Assembly: GCF_010820665.1 (NCBI RefSeq)
Contig: NZ_JAAIKC010000001.1
Location: 248,001-312,000, forward strand
Origin: Paenibacillus sp. SYP-B3998
Lineage (GTDB): Bacteria; Bacillota; Bacilli; Paenibacillales; NBRC-103111
Direction: 5' to 3'
Length of the DNA stretch: 64,000 nucleotides
How positions within the stretch are numbered: the first letter of the stretch is position 1; each line of letters begins with the position of its first letter. Positions 17,971 to 26,551 of the stretch are shown piece after piece. The translations under genes and the position numbers were made by a program. Under the pieces are notes generated by a model. That model saw only the letters and a list, made by a program, of their open reading frames with translations. It did not search any database and was not told where the DNA came from.

Positions 17971-18225
17971 ATGACAAAAAAATCAAAATACATACTGTAT
18001 AGTGGTTCTTTACTCTATGCTGTAATCATTTATTTACATATTAGCTATCAATGGCAGTTTCTCACTCTGTGCATAATTTCACTTATATTATCATTCTTGG
18101 TTGATGAGCCAAGTAAAAGTTACATTAGAAAATTAATTAAAGTATTTCTTTTGGTTCTGTTTGTTGGTTCATTAATGTTTGTTGCGATTGCTTTGTTAAT
18201 GGTTCTAGCAAAGAATTTGTTTTGA
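17971..18225 (+). CDS. Small three-helix membrane protein
   Basis: 84 residues with hydrophobic segments at about 8-25, 28-45 and 58-82, separated by short charged loops. It resembles small multipass proteins of unknown function seen in such arrays. A GGTTGG-like site precedes the ATG. The dyad at 17920 precedes it and two overlapping dyad-like sequences follow (18237-18264). Confidence 0.5.
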   Translation: MTKKSKYILYSGSLLYAVIIYLHISYQWQFLTLCIISLILSFLVDEPSKSYIRKLIKVFLLVLFVGSLMFVAIALLMVLAKNLF

Positions 18226-18342
18226 AATGATATTCAATAAAAGAGAATAAAATTGAGGTTTTATTGGGAGTTGAATCACGATGCAAGTTATAATTAAAAA
18301 AGTCAGATCGGAGTATCCATATAGACTAGTTCTCTAATTGGG

Positions 18343-18386
18343 AATAGAATCCAAGCCTTTGAGGTTTCGACTGCTTGGACTCTATT
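18343..18386. terminator. Strong hairpin between convergent genes
   Basis: AATAGAATCCAAGC (18343-18356) pairs with GCTTGGACTCTATT (18373-18386), 14 bp with one mismatch and a 16-base loop. It lies between a plus-strand gene and the minus-strand crystallin-like gene and could stop transcripts from both sides, although no long T-run follows. Confidence 0.5.
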
Positions 18387-18517
18387 CGGTTAGAAAGTGC
18401 TACAGAACGAGCAAAGTGATGATCGTATTCTACATAATGTTGTGACTAAGGAGATTTGGGAGAAGAGTAACTGAATTGCAATTTGATAATAATTGAGAAG
18501 ACATGAAGAACTTGAAT

Positions 18518-19204
18518 TTAGTAGCGCTTTGTGATTAATATGCTTGATGTAATGTCGTTAAATCCGTATGGAACCAAATCGGGAATCGTGATGCCCTGTT
18601 GATAAGGATTAGCACTAAAACTCAAACTTCTTCCAGTAAAGTCTGCATGTTCGAATATCGTTATATCGTAGAAGCCGACGATACGAATGGATGAAATCTT
18701 GTCATTAAGCGGGATAGTGTTCGCGCTTGAGTTTAACTTGATCCAATCGCCGCTCATTCCGTAGTTATCGTACAAGTAAACTCCATTAAGCGCTTCAGCT
18801 TGAACAGGCCCATTAACCCACAAAGAAGAAGCTTCATCGTTCCCAATATATTCGTCACTCATGTCACGATCATTGAACAAATAAGTAGTGCTACGTCCAT
18901 TATAAGCTAAGTGTTCGAAAACAGTTACACTGTATCGATTATCTACAATCTTGATTGAGGAAGCCTTGTCATTGAAGCTATAGATGGGTGGGTACCCCCC
19001 AATTTCATCAAGTCTAAGAATCCTCTGGTCCGCGTATAGAGGCATGCAATAACCTTGATAGTCTGCATCTTCACACAAATATGCAACTGGTTGAGGACCA
19101 ATGATTGAACCTGTCCCATTCGCAGATACGGGAACTGACCATAATGTAACAAAAAGCAACAAATACGTTGTTAAAGCACCTATTAACTTCACTACACCTT
19201 TCAT
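18518..19204 (-). CDS. Secreted beta/gamma-crystallin-like protein
   Basis: 228 residues with a signal peptide (about 1-28, ending VSANG). The mature part holds repeated Greek-key patterns: YLCEDADYQGYCMPL, then VTVFEHLAYNGRSTTY, YLYDNYGMSGDWIKL and ITIFEHADFTGRSLSF, each followed by an NDKASSIKIV-type strand. The N/D-x-x-S-S pattern is the calcium-binding signature of microbial beta/gamma-crystallins. Four motifs make two domains. It is probably an extracellular calcium-binding protein; an inhibitor or structural role is possible. It stands alone with its own GGGGGG ribosome site and no array dyad. Confidence 0.75.
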   Translation of the reverse strand: MKGVVKLIGALTTYLLLFVTLWSVPVSANGTGSIIGPQPVAYLCEDADYQGYCMPLYADQRILRLDEIGGYPPIYSFNDKASSIKIVDNRYSVTVFEHLAYNGRSTTYLFNDRDMSDEYIGNDEASSLWVNGPVQAEALNGVYLYDNYGMSGDWIKLNSSANTIPLNDKISSIRIVGFYDITIFEHADFTGRSLSFSANPYQQGITIPDLVPYGFNDITSSILITKRY

Positions 19205-19422
19205 TTTAAATCCCCCCTATTTAACTAATTTTTACTACAAATATACTTTATTACAATTATCAAAATATGGCAATATATTTATTTTATTACTCAACTTCAC
19301 ATATAATGTTAATTGATATTAGTTCAAAAAATAATTTAAATAAATTGGCTGCGTGTTATTTTTATATTGCTATTAGGAGAAAGATTGGTAATGAAACTGA
19401 GATTTCATGGGGAAGGACTGAA

Positions 19423-19623
19423 TGATGGACGAGAAAGTAGAAGTTAAAGATACTGCTGTTTGGAAAGAGGAAAGAGGCAGTTGGAGCAACTGGAACCATT
19501 AAAAGTGTATTAACCAATATTTCAAACTCAGAAGACCTTTATCTTATTAACTTCGATGACGCAAAAGTTTTATTAAATAGTCGATCATATGGAGGATTTA
19601 CCTTCAGATATGACGATTTATAA
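19423..19623 (+). pseudogene. Broken small array gene
   Basis: Starts at ATG after GGAAGGA, next to the dyad at 19392. The first frame gives 26 residues and stops. The following frame continues with GATGTIKSVLTN and LYLINFDDAKVLL and stops at 19623, so one base was gained or lost near 19465-19475 in an A/G-rich run. The restored protein of about 66 residues looks like a small SH3-like barrel. No family is assigned. Confidence 0.5.
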
Positions 19624-19687
19624 TTCCTTTAAAACGGATACTTCATGTACTTAAGTTTATACAAAGATTTAAAAGTTTTGAAAACCA

Positions 19688-19739
19688 ATATATCCCTTTC
19701 AAGGTCTCCACACATGTGGAGTGCGTGGTAAGGATATAT
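19688..19739. repeat. Palindromic repeat family B, copy 1
   Basis: ATATATCC (19688-19695) and GGATATAT (19732-19739) enclose a core hairpin CTCCACA-CA-TGTGGAG followed by TGCGTGG. A second copy lies at 29892-29943. The core resembles the first three quarters of type I-C CRISPR repeats, and ATTGAAAT, the usual end of such repeats, occurs 12 bases further on. There is no array, spacer or cas gene. Confidence 0.65.
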
Positions 19740-19917
19740 CGAGAGGATTGAAATAATTTTAAAGTAAGGGGCTTTCTTAAGAGGAGGTTCTTTTTTTGTG
19801 CACACTTCGATTACTAATGTATTAATTTGGTGAAAATTGGTATAATTAATGTAGTGAAATTCAGATTTTATCAAAATACGATAATCAGTTAATCATACTT
19901 GATTTGAATGTGTCAGT

Positions 19918-20177
19918 ATGATTTATGAAATTGACCCAAAAAAATTCCTGAACAGTTTAAAAATAAGAGAATAGTTATTGAAAATCTCGATGATGAGGGT
20001 GAGATCATATCATCAATGGTACTGGAATTTTATGATAAAGAAGCTGTTTTATCAGCACTATGGGCTAAGCACGGCCCTATAATTTATGTTAGAGAAAAAT
20101 ATAGTCACCTGTTCAACGAAAATGAGTTTGAATTGGTCGAAAAAGTGTTTTATACAAATAAAAGTCTGATTTTATAA
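19918..20177 (+). pseudogene. Broken small array gene
   Basis: The start frame (ATG 19918) reads MIYEIDPKKFLNSLK and stops early. The next frame reads PEQFKNKRIVIENLDDEG and continues through VLEFYDKEAVLSALWAKHG to a stop at 20177. The switch lies in a run of seven A (19938-19944), so one extra A explains it. The restored protein of about 85 residues would be soluble and acidic. The terminal dyad at 20158 overlaps its 3' end. A slippage-prone run means phase variation or a read error are both possible. Confidence 0.5.
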
Positions 20178-20187
20178 GAGGTGAGTC

Positions 20188-20631
20188 ATGGGTAATTATG
20201 GGTGGACAGAAGAACAAGATAAAATACTTGCTGAAACTGTACTATCTTTTTTGAATAAGGGTAAAACAAGACTTGCTGCATTTGAGATTGCTGGAGCGAA
20301 ACTTCTTAAAACCGCATACACTTGTAAAGCAAGATGGGATAACGTTTTGAGGGACAGGTATAACATTCCAAAAGAAGTATCTACTCAAGTTATCGATCCT
20401 GATTCGCTTGGATTTAGGTTGAAAGCACTTAGAATAGCAGTGGGTTTGACTCAGGAGGAACTTGCAAAGAATATATCTCTTGTAAGCAAATCAAGTGAAC
20501 TAAGATCATTAATTGCTAGTTATGAGTTGAATAATAGTAAGCCACCAATAGATGTTATTGTTAAACTATCTGATTACTTCAATGTGAGTTGTGATTTTCT
20601 ATTGCGCGGCAAAGAGTTTGAAAGGCGATGA
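20188..20631 (+). CDS. RsfA-like Myb domain fused to an XRE-type HTH
   Basis: 147 residues. Residues 1-60 (YGWTEEQDKILAETVLSFLNKG, then LAAFEIAGAKLLKTAYTCKARW) follow the Myb/SANT-like domain of RsfA, the prespore regulator of Bacillus. Residues 72-142 are an XRE helix-turn-helix (FRLKALRIAVGLTQEELAKNI, then YELNNSKPPIDVIVKLSDYFNVSCDFLL). Both parts bind DNA in their own families; the combination is unusual to me. GAGGTGAG precedes the ATG. It follows the dyad at 20158 and ends in the dyad at 20628. It is the only clear repressor-like gene in this part of the array. Confidence 0.75.
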   Translation: MGNYGWTEEQDKILAETVLSFLNKGKTRLAAFEIAGAKLLKTAYTCKARWDNVLRDRYNIPKEVSTQVIDPDSLGFRLKALRIAVGLTQEELAKNISLVSKSSELRSLIASYELNNSKPPIDVIVKLSDYFNVSCDFLLRGKEFERR

Positions 20632-20661
20632 AACACGGATTTTATAAGGAGATGATTGGTA

Positions 20662-20841
20662 ATGGTTTTAAATAATTTCATTCACAATTGCACATGTGGA
20701 AGGAAATGGGAAGTTGTTAAGCGCAAATTGATAATTAGAGATAATGATAGTGAAGTGTGTAAGTGTGGAGAAACGATCATTAGTTGGAATGGAGCAGTTA
20801 TGTATATTGCAAAATTGATTTCGAACGAAGAAACCAAATAA
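20662..20841 (+). CDS. Small two-CxC/CxxC zinc-binding-like protein
   Basis: 59 residues from ATG 20662. An in-frame TTG at 20656 is 4 bases from AAGGAG and is also possible. CTCGRKW near the N-terminus and CKCGETIISW later give a four-cysteine pattern like a minimal zinc ribbon. It has no other motif. It is a single-gene unit between dyads at 20628 and 20838. Confidence 0.5.
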   Translation: MVLNNFIHNCTCGRKWEVVKRKLIIRDNDSEVCKCGETIISWNGAVMYIAKLISNEETK

Positions 20842-20879
20842 AAGACTGGTTTTAATCAAAATTGGGAGGTAAGTTTTAG

Positions 20880-21683
20880 ATGAAAGTATATCTATTGGAT
20901 ACTCATCCATACTTTTTGCAATTAGGGTATAAAGACTACGAGGAATATAAAGAGCATAAAATTTTATTTAAGGGGAATTCGCTAAAAGAAGCTTGGAATA
21001 TTTATGAGATGATTGTCGAAAAAGAAGGAGAGCATTCCGATTTTCCATATGCCAACCTTGGAACAGTCATGGCGTCGGAAAGAGTTAGAAATTTATTAAT
21101 TGAAAAATTACAAAATAACATAGAATTTTTGCAAGTAACCACACCTATTGGGAGTCATTATTTTATTAATGTAATTAATAAGTTAGATTGTATTGATCAT
21201 GATAATTCACTCGCCAAAAGATATTCGGACGGTATGTTGGACGAATACACTAACCTCAGTCTATTGGAAGACAAATTACAAGATCAGTATATCTTTAAAA
21301 TATATGTGCCAGAAATTAATGATGTTCTATTTAAAACATATGTAACAGATAAGTTCAAGTCAATTTTAGAGGGCAATAACTTGACTGGATATCAATTAAT
21401 TGAGGTTTGGGACTCTGAAATATCTTGGCAGGAAAAAGAACGTAAGTACAATGATTTGATCAATTCGATAACTGAATCGCTAACACGTAAATTCGATTTT
21501 GGTGAAGCGTGTAGACTTGTAAAAGAAGAGAATGCAACTGTCTTTAGTGAAAAATGGTCAATGAAGTTGACTACAGAGGGAGAACTTTCATTAGGAAGAC
21601 TTCTTGAAGATGGTACATATTCATGGATATTACCAGCATACTACCCTCCCGTTATTCTATATCAAGATTGGGGCGTTAAATAA
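20880..21683 (+). CDS. Imm11-type (DUF1629) immunity-like protein with extra C-terminal domain
   Basis: 267 residues. The first 180 match the Imm11/DUF1629 pattern: VMASERVRNLLIEKL, IEFLQVTTPIGSHYFINV, NKLDCIDHDNS, QYIFKIYVPEINDVLFKT and a final ILEGNNLTGYQLIEVW. After a linker, residues about 185-267 form a second unit ending DGTYSWILPAYYPPVILY, which resembles short domains found alone near immunity genes. Imm11 proteins neutralise contact-dependent or secreted toxins. No partner toxin is adjacent. ATG follows GGGAGGT. Dyads flank it at 20838 and 21695. Confidence 0.65.
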   Translation: MKVYLLDTHPYFLQLGYKDYEEYKEHKILFKGNSLKEAWNIYEMIVEKEGEHSDFPYANLGTVMASERVRNLLIEKLQNNIEFLQVTTPIGSHYFINVINKLDCIDHDNSLAKRYSDGMLDEYTNLSLLEDKLQDQYIFKIYVPEINDVLFKTYVTDKFKSILEGNNLTGYQLIEVWDSEISWQEKERKYNDLINSITESLTRKFDFGEACRLVKEENATVFSEKWSMKLTTEGELSLGRLLEDGTYSWILPAYYPPVILYQDWGVK

Positions 21684-21883
21684 TTAATCTTCCGATAAAA
21701 TACTAGTTTCAATAGGAGTTATATGAGTGTATATAATCTTGATTCAATACTCCTATATTAAGTACAGCAATAACAGCAATAACTAAGTTTATGTGTCGGA
21801 AGTGAAACAATTTATGAAGCGGATAAACTCATAAAATTTTAATTTTATCGGAGCAGATTGCATTTAGACTACTAACATAAAAA

Positions 21884-21908
21884 AGCAGGAGAGATTAATC
21901 TCACTGCT
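21884..21908 (-). terminator. Terminator of the minus-strand secreted protein gene
   Basis: AGCAG/CTGCT and GAGATT/AATCTC form a compact stem. On the minus strand it is followed by CTTTTTTA, giving a proper U-tract. It lies about 28 bases after the stop of the gene at 21936-22688. Confidence 0.6.
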
Positions 21909-21935
21909 CTTTGGAGTGCTATATTTACCATTTAT

Positions 21936-22688
21936 TTACATATTATTAGAGAATGGAGTTAGAGTCCAGTTACTTCCATATCCACTTAGTTTGCACTCAA
22001 GAGTAACTCCTACAACCGGATCTCTAGCAACACTCCCAGATTTTGCGGTATCTACAGATGTCCAGTTTGAAGGCGCAGTATATGAAAAAGTATCAAATGG
22101 GGGATTAAATGTTTGGGATTGTTGAACAGGCGTAACACCATGAAGTCCTGTTGTTCCCATTCTCACCACTTTGTTCGTAACAGCTACTACCGGATCAGAG
22201 TTAGCAAATCCGCCTGTAGCTGATGTAAGTCTCCAATAATCACGACCATTTTCTGATGTTCTTTCAACATAAATCGTTGAATATACCCTAACTGATATTG
22301 TCTTATCCCAATCCTCATTGCTTTTAGATTCAGTGGCAGCGGTTACAGCAAAAGTTTCAACAATATTATTATCAGGAGTTAAGGCTCTTTCCAAAAGTTG
22401 AGCAGTGCGGTATTTAGTTACTTTAAACTTACCTTTCTTTCCTGAATCTGAAGTTAGCGTGGTTTCAGAAGATTCAACTGTACTATCATCTGATTTATAA
22501 TCGGTAATTCCTTTTTCTGCTCTTTCGATCAATGAGTCTAAATTGGAAATCTGATCTGCTTTATAGAGTACCTTCTTGCTATGCTGGTTGCTGTTTTGAT
22601 TCTGTTCAGGAGAGGCGAACGCTAAAGAAGCTGAACTAATAAGTAACATTGAAGTGAGGCATAAAGTAACTGCGATTTTCTTTTTCAT
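21936..22688 (-). CDS. Secreted protein of unknown function
   Basis: 250 residues from the ATG at 22688, which begins a clear signal peptide (MKKKIAVTLCLTSMLLISSA, cleavage after AFA near 27). The open frame extends upstream but overlaps the next gene and has no ribosome site. AGAGGAAG lies 11 bases before this ATG. The mature protein is polar, with a Glu/Ser-rich linker, a segment YSTIYVERTSENGRDYWRLTS and a final VGVTLECKLSGYGSNWTLTP, a pattern seen in small exported proteins of spore formers. No enzymatic motif is visible. Confidence 0.6.
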   Translation of the reverse strand: MKKKIAVTLCLTSMLLISSASLAFASPEQNQNSNQHSKKVLYKADQISNLDSLIERAEKGITDYKSDDSTVESSETTLTSDSGKKGKFKVTKYRTAQLLERALTPDNNIVETFAVTAATESKSNEDWDKTISVRVYSTIYVERTSENGRDYWRLTSATGGFANSDPVVAVTNKVVRMGTTGLHGVTPVQQSQTFNPPFDTFSYTAPSNWTSVDTAKSGSVARDPVVGVTLECKLSGYGSNWTLTPFSNNM

Positions 22689-22719
22689 AGAGTGTGACTT
22701 CCTCTCAGTATGTATTGTG

Positions 22720-23079
22720 CTAATCTTTAAAAATAGAGTATAAAAATAATAGTCCACTTACTGTTGCTAAAATATTAATGTTTGGATTGAGATTGAATAG
22801 GATATTGATAGGTTGAAAAAATGACAATACAAAACAAGGCAATAAAATAATAATGGCAAGAGGCAGATTGATTTTTAATTTCCATCTACGTATTAATGGA
22901 ATGGCAATATACACTCCTAAGAAAAAATAAATCAAATAAATATCCAATGTATGAATTTCATAAGTTTGCTGAGCTTGCTGTTTAATTTTTTCTTCAAAAA
23001 AACTAACTAACCGTAATACCAATACAAATCCTACCATCCATAAAATGTATAGAAGGTATTTAAGTTGTTTTCGACTCAA
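22720..23079 (-). CDS. Small multipass membrane protein
   Basis: 119 residues with about four hydrophobic segments (7-24, 47-61, 70-88, 98-115) and a charged loop. TTG start, 6 bases after AAGGTGGAG. The gene ends 31 bases before the secreted protein start on the same strand, so the two probably form an operon. Function unknown. Confidence 0.55.
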   Translation of the reverse strand: MSRKQLKYLLYILWMVGFVLVLRLVSFFEEKIKQQAQQTYEIHTLDIYLIYFFLGVYIAIPLIRRWKLKINLPLAIIILLPCFVLSFFQPINILFNLNPNINILATVSGLLFLYSIFKD

Positions 23080-23415
23080 TCTTCACTCCACCTTTTGTAA
23101 ATCATCAAATTGTTGTGGTATCAACACCTCACTTATACCGAACTTGCCTTTATCAATAACTTTTTCCACATATTGAGAATACCATGTTATTATTAAAAAT
23201 GGAATAGGATGTTAGAATTTAGGGAAAAATGTAAAACTATGAGAGTACATGTGAGTCTAATTTACTAGTAAACTTTCAATTGTTTGATGATGATGCCCCA
23301 TGAAATGCAAGTTTCAATGGATTAGTTGAAATTAATTAACTTCACAACAGAGGAATTCTGCTGAAAATGTCGAATAATGGAAATGGGATAAAATAAGAGT
23401 AAGGTGGTTAACCTC

Positions 23416-24075
23416 TTGGTTAAAGCATTTAGAACAATTTTCATTGTATCTGTTTTGAGTTTTACTGTTTTAGTTGCATGTAATAATTCCGATTCATACA
23501 AAAAGAAAATCTCTGCTTTGGAAACTGAAAACGAGGGTTTAAAGAAGCAAATAGAGGAATTTAAAAAAACTATGCTTCGAGAAAAAGAAACTGCTTCTCC
23601 AATTCCATCGCTTTCAGATAAAAAAGCAGAGAATATTAAGAAAACTATTGAGGAAAATAAAGCAATAACTGTGGTAGATGTTGGTGAGTTTACCTTAAAA
23701 AAAGCAGTATTTGCAAAAGAAGTTGCGCCACCAAAAGCTACTGGAAATACTATAAAATTTGAAAATAAAGAATCTATCATATACTTGGATACTATAATTA
23801 ATTTGAAAAATTTATTACCAAACTCGATGTTCGTCGGAAGAATTGTTGACGTTAAAGTGAAGTACGATGGGAAATATAACTACAACTCCTTTGGACTAGT
23901 TGAAACTTTTAAAGGAGCAAATTTTGGCTTTGCTAGTGAATCAGTAATTGACCCTTTGCATACTGAAATTGTGCATTTTGTCACTGAACTACCTGAAGAA
24001 GCATCTACAGATGGAAAGTCAATCCAGATATCAGTATTATGCAATGAGGAAGAGTATATTTATAATTTACGATAA
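23416..24075 (+). CDS. Lipoprotein with coiled coil
   Basis: About 219 residues. A hydrophobic segment ends in the lipobox LVAC, predicting diacylglyceryl modification. Residues about 28-60 form a coiled coil (KISALETENEGLKKQIEEFK), followed by a Pro/Ser-rich linker and a beta-rich domain resembling DUF4352-type extracellular domains (VKVKYDGKYNYNSF, then ISVLCNEEEYIYNL). TTG at 23416 is 9 bases from AAGGTGG; the in-frame GTG at 23404 lies inside that site. Upstream, 23080-23415 holds only a dyad-like ATGAAA-TGCAAG-TTTCAA. Role unknown. Confidence 0.6.
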   Translation: MVKAFRTIFIVSVLSFTVLVACNNSDSYKKKISALETENEGLKKQIEEFKKTMLREKETASPIPSLSDKKAENIKKTIEENKAITVVDVGEFTLKKAVFAKEVAPPKATGNTIKFENKESIIYLDTIINLKNLLPNSMFVGRIVDVKVKYDGKYNYNSFGLVETFKGANFGFASESVIDPLHTEIVHFVTELPEEASTDGKSIQISVLCNEEEYIYNLR

Positions 24076-24121
24076 AGGATAGAGTTTAATTGTTATAAAA
24101 CTATGCAGTTAGAGGGTATTT

Positions 24122-24661
24122 GTGTACGTGCTGATCAACGATTGTTTAAAATTGAATGTTACAGCTATGGATAATGGGAGTCCAGTTGCAAATCCAACGA
24201 TTACTTTTACATCAAGCGATCCCAGTGTTGTTAGTATAGATAATCAAGGTAGGGTCATAGGGATACAAATGGGACAAGCAACGATAACCGCGAAATTGAT
24301 GTATCATTCAAGCATTGTAGCTACGATTCAGATTACAGCAGTTGAGATGCTGACACCTACATATACGATTTCGGTAACAGGTAATTCTACTATTAAAGTG
24401 GGTCAAACCGCCTCTTACGTCAGCCATATTTATGACAATGGAACAGAAGTGTTTGACCAGTCTGTACAGTGGAGTTTGCGAAATGAAGATCATTCGAATT
24501 CTATAATGGGGAATATCACAGCAAGCATAGGAAATAGTCTAACATTGAAGGCTGGCAGCAGTAGTAGATATATCAACAAATACATCGTGTTGATTGCCAC
24601 GCTTACGAGCGATCCCACGATTACAATAGAAAAGACGATCCAGCTTAAAAGTCTATTATAA
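24122..24661 (+). CDS. Ig-like (BIG2-type) domain protein, possible prophage remnant
   Basis: 179 residues. Residues about 10-75 are a bacterial Ig-like domain (ITFTSSDPSVVSIDNQGRVIG, then GQATITAKL). A second beta domain follows (TIKVGQTASYVSHIYDNGTEVF). There is no signal peptide. Such domains decorate the C-termini of phage head and tail proteins, and here the gene is followed by a small SHOCT-like frame and a serine recombinase. It may therefore be the tail end of a lost prophage structural gene. GTG start after GAGGG. Confidence 0.5.
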   Translation: MYVLINDCLKLNVTAMDNGSPVANPTITFTSSDPSVVSIDNQGRVIGIQMGQATITAKLMYHSSIVATIQITAVEMLTPTYTISVTGNSTIKVGQTASYVSHIYDNGTEVFDQSVQWSLRNEDHSNSIMGNITASIGNSLTLKAGSSSRYINKYIVLIATLTSDPTITIEKTIQLKSLL

Positions 24662-24674
24662 CCACCAAACATAC

Positions 24675-24707
24675 GGCTTGCCCTCGTGGGTGGGCCTATT
24701 TTTATTT
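24675..24707 (+). terminator. Probable intrinsic terminator
   Basis: An imperfect GC-rich stem, with GCCC pairing to GGGC around TCGTGGGT, is followed by CTATTTTTATTTAT. It lies directly after the Ig-like gene. Confidence 0.5.
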
Positions 24708-24724
24708 ATAAGGAGTCAACACAT

Positions 24725-24856
24725 ATGAACAAGAAATCTATCGATTACATGCTAAGCGTAAGCCTATTAAAGCAATTAAAATCACAAAATTTAATCACCG
24801 AAGAAGAGTTTACGGAGATCGATTTATTGAATAAAAAGTCCTTCAACAGCCCGTAG
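24725..24856 (+). CDS. Small SHOCT-like protein upstream of the recombinase
   Basis: A 43-residue frame: MNKKSIDYMLSVSLLKQLKS, then NLITEEEFTEIDLLNKKSF. The LxxLxxxNLITEEEFxxI pattern is that of SHOCT-type C-terminal helices and of short proteins commonly found just ahead of large serine recombinases in Firmicute elements. AAGGAG precedes the ATG by 9 bases. It is probably expressed with the recombinase. Confidence 0.6.
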   Translation: MNKKSIDYMLSVSLLKQLKSQNLITEEEFTEIDLLNKKSFNSP

Positions 24857-24938
24857 AATGGGTTGAAATGGACTTGATGATGTGTAGAAGTAATCGTAAC
24901 ATGTGACAGTAAAAGGAATATATCTAAGGGGGAATTGT

Positions 24939-26551
24939 ATGGTAAAAGTATTGAAGAAAGTAGTCGTTGTACCAGTCAAATCGTTAGACATTATAGATGG
25001 AATTATGAGAATACAAAAGAAACGAGTAGCAGCGTATTGTCGAGTGAGTACTGAGCATATGGAACAAAAAGAGAGTTACGAGAACCAATTACGACATTAT
25101 ACTCGGTATATTCAAAACAATCCTGATTGGGATTTCGTAGACATCTATGCCGATGAAGGAATATCAGGCACTGGAACCAAACACCGAGCTGATTTTAATC
25201 GGATGATACAGGATGCGCGGGAAGGCAAGATAGACTTGATATTGGTCAAAAGTATATCGAGGTTTTCGAGGAATACTTTGGACTTGTTGAAATATGTGAG
25301 GGAACTGAGAAGCCTCGGAATAGCCGTATTATTTGAAAAAGAGAACATCAACACACTTGAATCATCCGGCGAAGTATTCTTAACCATTTTCAGTTCGATT
25401 GCTCAGGATGAAAGTCGGAATATCTCGGAGAATTCTAAATGGGGCATTCAAAAAGGATTTCAGAATGGTAAAGTACACTGTAACACCACGCGTCTCCTCG
25501 GCTATGATAAGGATAAGGAAGGCGAACTTATTATTAATGAAAAGGAAGCCGAAATTGTACGCCGTATTTATGAAGAGTATTTGGAAGGGAAAAGTTATCA
25601 AGCGATAGCGAACGGCTTGATGAAGGATAAGATCCAGACTGTAACAGGGAATGTGAAATGGTGGGATTCGACCATTACGATCATACTAACCAATGAGAAA
25701 TACTACGGAGCTTTACTTCAGCAAAAGACAGTCACGGTTGATTTCCTCACCCATAAGCGGGTTAGAAATAAAGGACAAGAACAGCAATATCTGATTGAAG
25801 ATAACCATGAACCTATCATATTCAAAGAAATGTTCGAAATGGTACAGAAGGAAAAGGAACGCCGAGCAAAGCTAAAAGGAAGTGTGATGGGAGAGCATAA
25901 GAAATATTCCAGCAAATATTCACTTAGCGGTAAAATATTCTGTGAATGCTGTGGAGCTAATTTCAAACGTCGAACATGGAACAGCAATAATATATCCAAG
26001 AAAGTTGTGTGGCAATGCCGAACCTATGTGAATGAAGGCAAAGAAGCTTGTGATGCCAAAGCAGTAGACGAATATGTGTTGCAGGATGCCTTTGTACGGG
26101 TATTCAATCGGATGCATGAAAACAAAGATAGATTTATTCGAACGCTGAAGGCGAATATTGAAACGATACTGTCAAAGCGTGATGGGCATGAGCCGTTACT
26201 TCAAATAGAGCAGAACATTGAACAGTTAAAAGCAGATCTCAAGGGATTAGTTAGTTTGAAACTTCGGGATCAGATTAACGAGACTGTATATAATGAAGAG
26301 AATGTCCGGCTATCCTATGAGTTGGATGAACCCGACATAAGAGGGCTATGCTGGAGAAGGACAGAGATCAGAAAGAACAAATTGCACAACAAGTTAGTGA
26401 AATGATAGAAGTCATGAACGAAAGACAGGGTTTACTTGAACAATTTGATGATGACCTATTTAATGCGCTGGTAGAGACGATAACCATTCTCTCGCCAGCG
26501 CATTTTGTTTTTGTATTGAAAAGTGGGTTAGAGCTTGAAGAAGAAGTATAG
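24939..26551 (+). pseudogene. Large serine recombinase, frameshifted near the C-terminus
   Basis: The start is ATG 24939, five bases after AAGGGGG. The resolvase domain carries the catalytic Ser37 in AAYCRVST, plus DEGISGT, KSISRFSRN and SSIAQDESRNIS. The recombinase domain follows (EAEIVRRIYEEYLEGKSYQAIA), then a zinc ribbon with CECCGANFKR and a distal CDAKA, and a coiled-coil tail. Near 26335 the frame changes; the continuing frame (EKDRDQKEQIAQQVSEMIEV) ends at 26551 with a normal C-terminus. These enzymes integrate and excise elements at att sites. The lesion lies past the catalytic and DNA-binding domains, so activity may be partly kept. The family A repeat begins directly at its 3' end. 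Confidence 0.85.

Noticed and set aside
24939..26551. A classic skin element with sigK split around the recombinase
   Set aside because: The intact sigK lies outside and the second piece lacks only the N-terminus, so the pieces are not complementary halves and no direct repeats suited to excision were seen.
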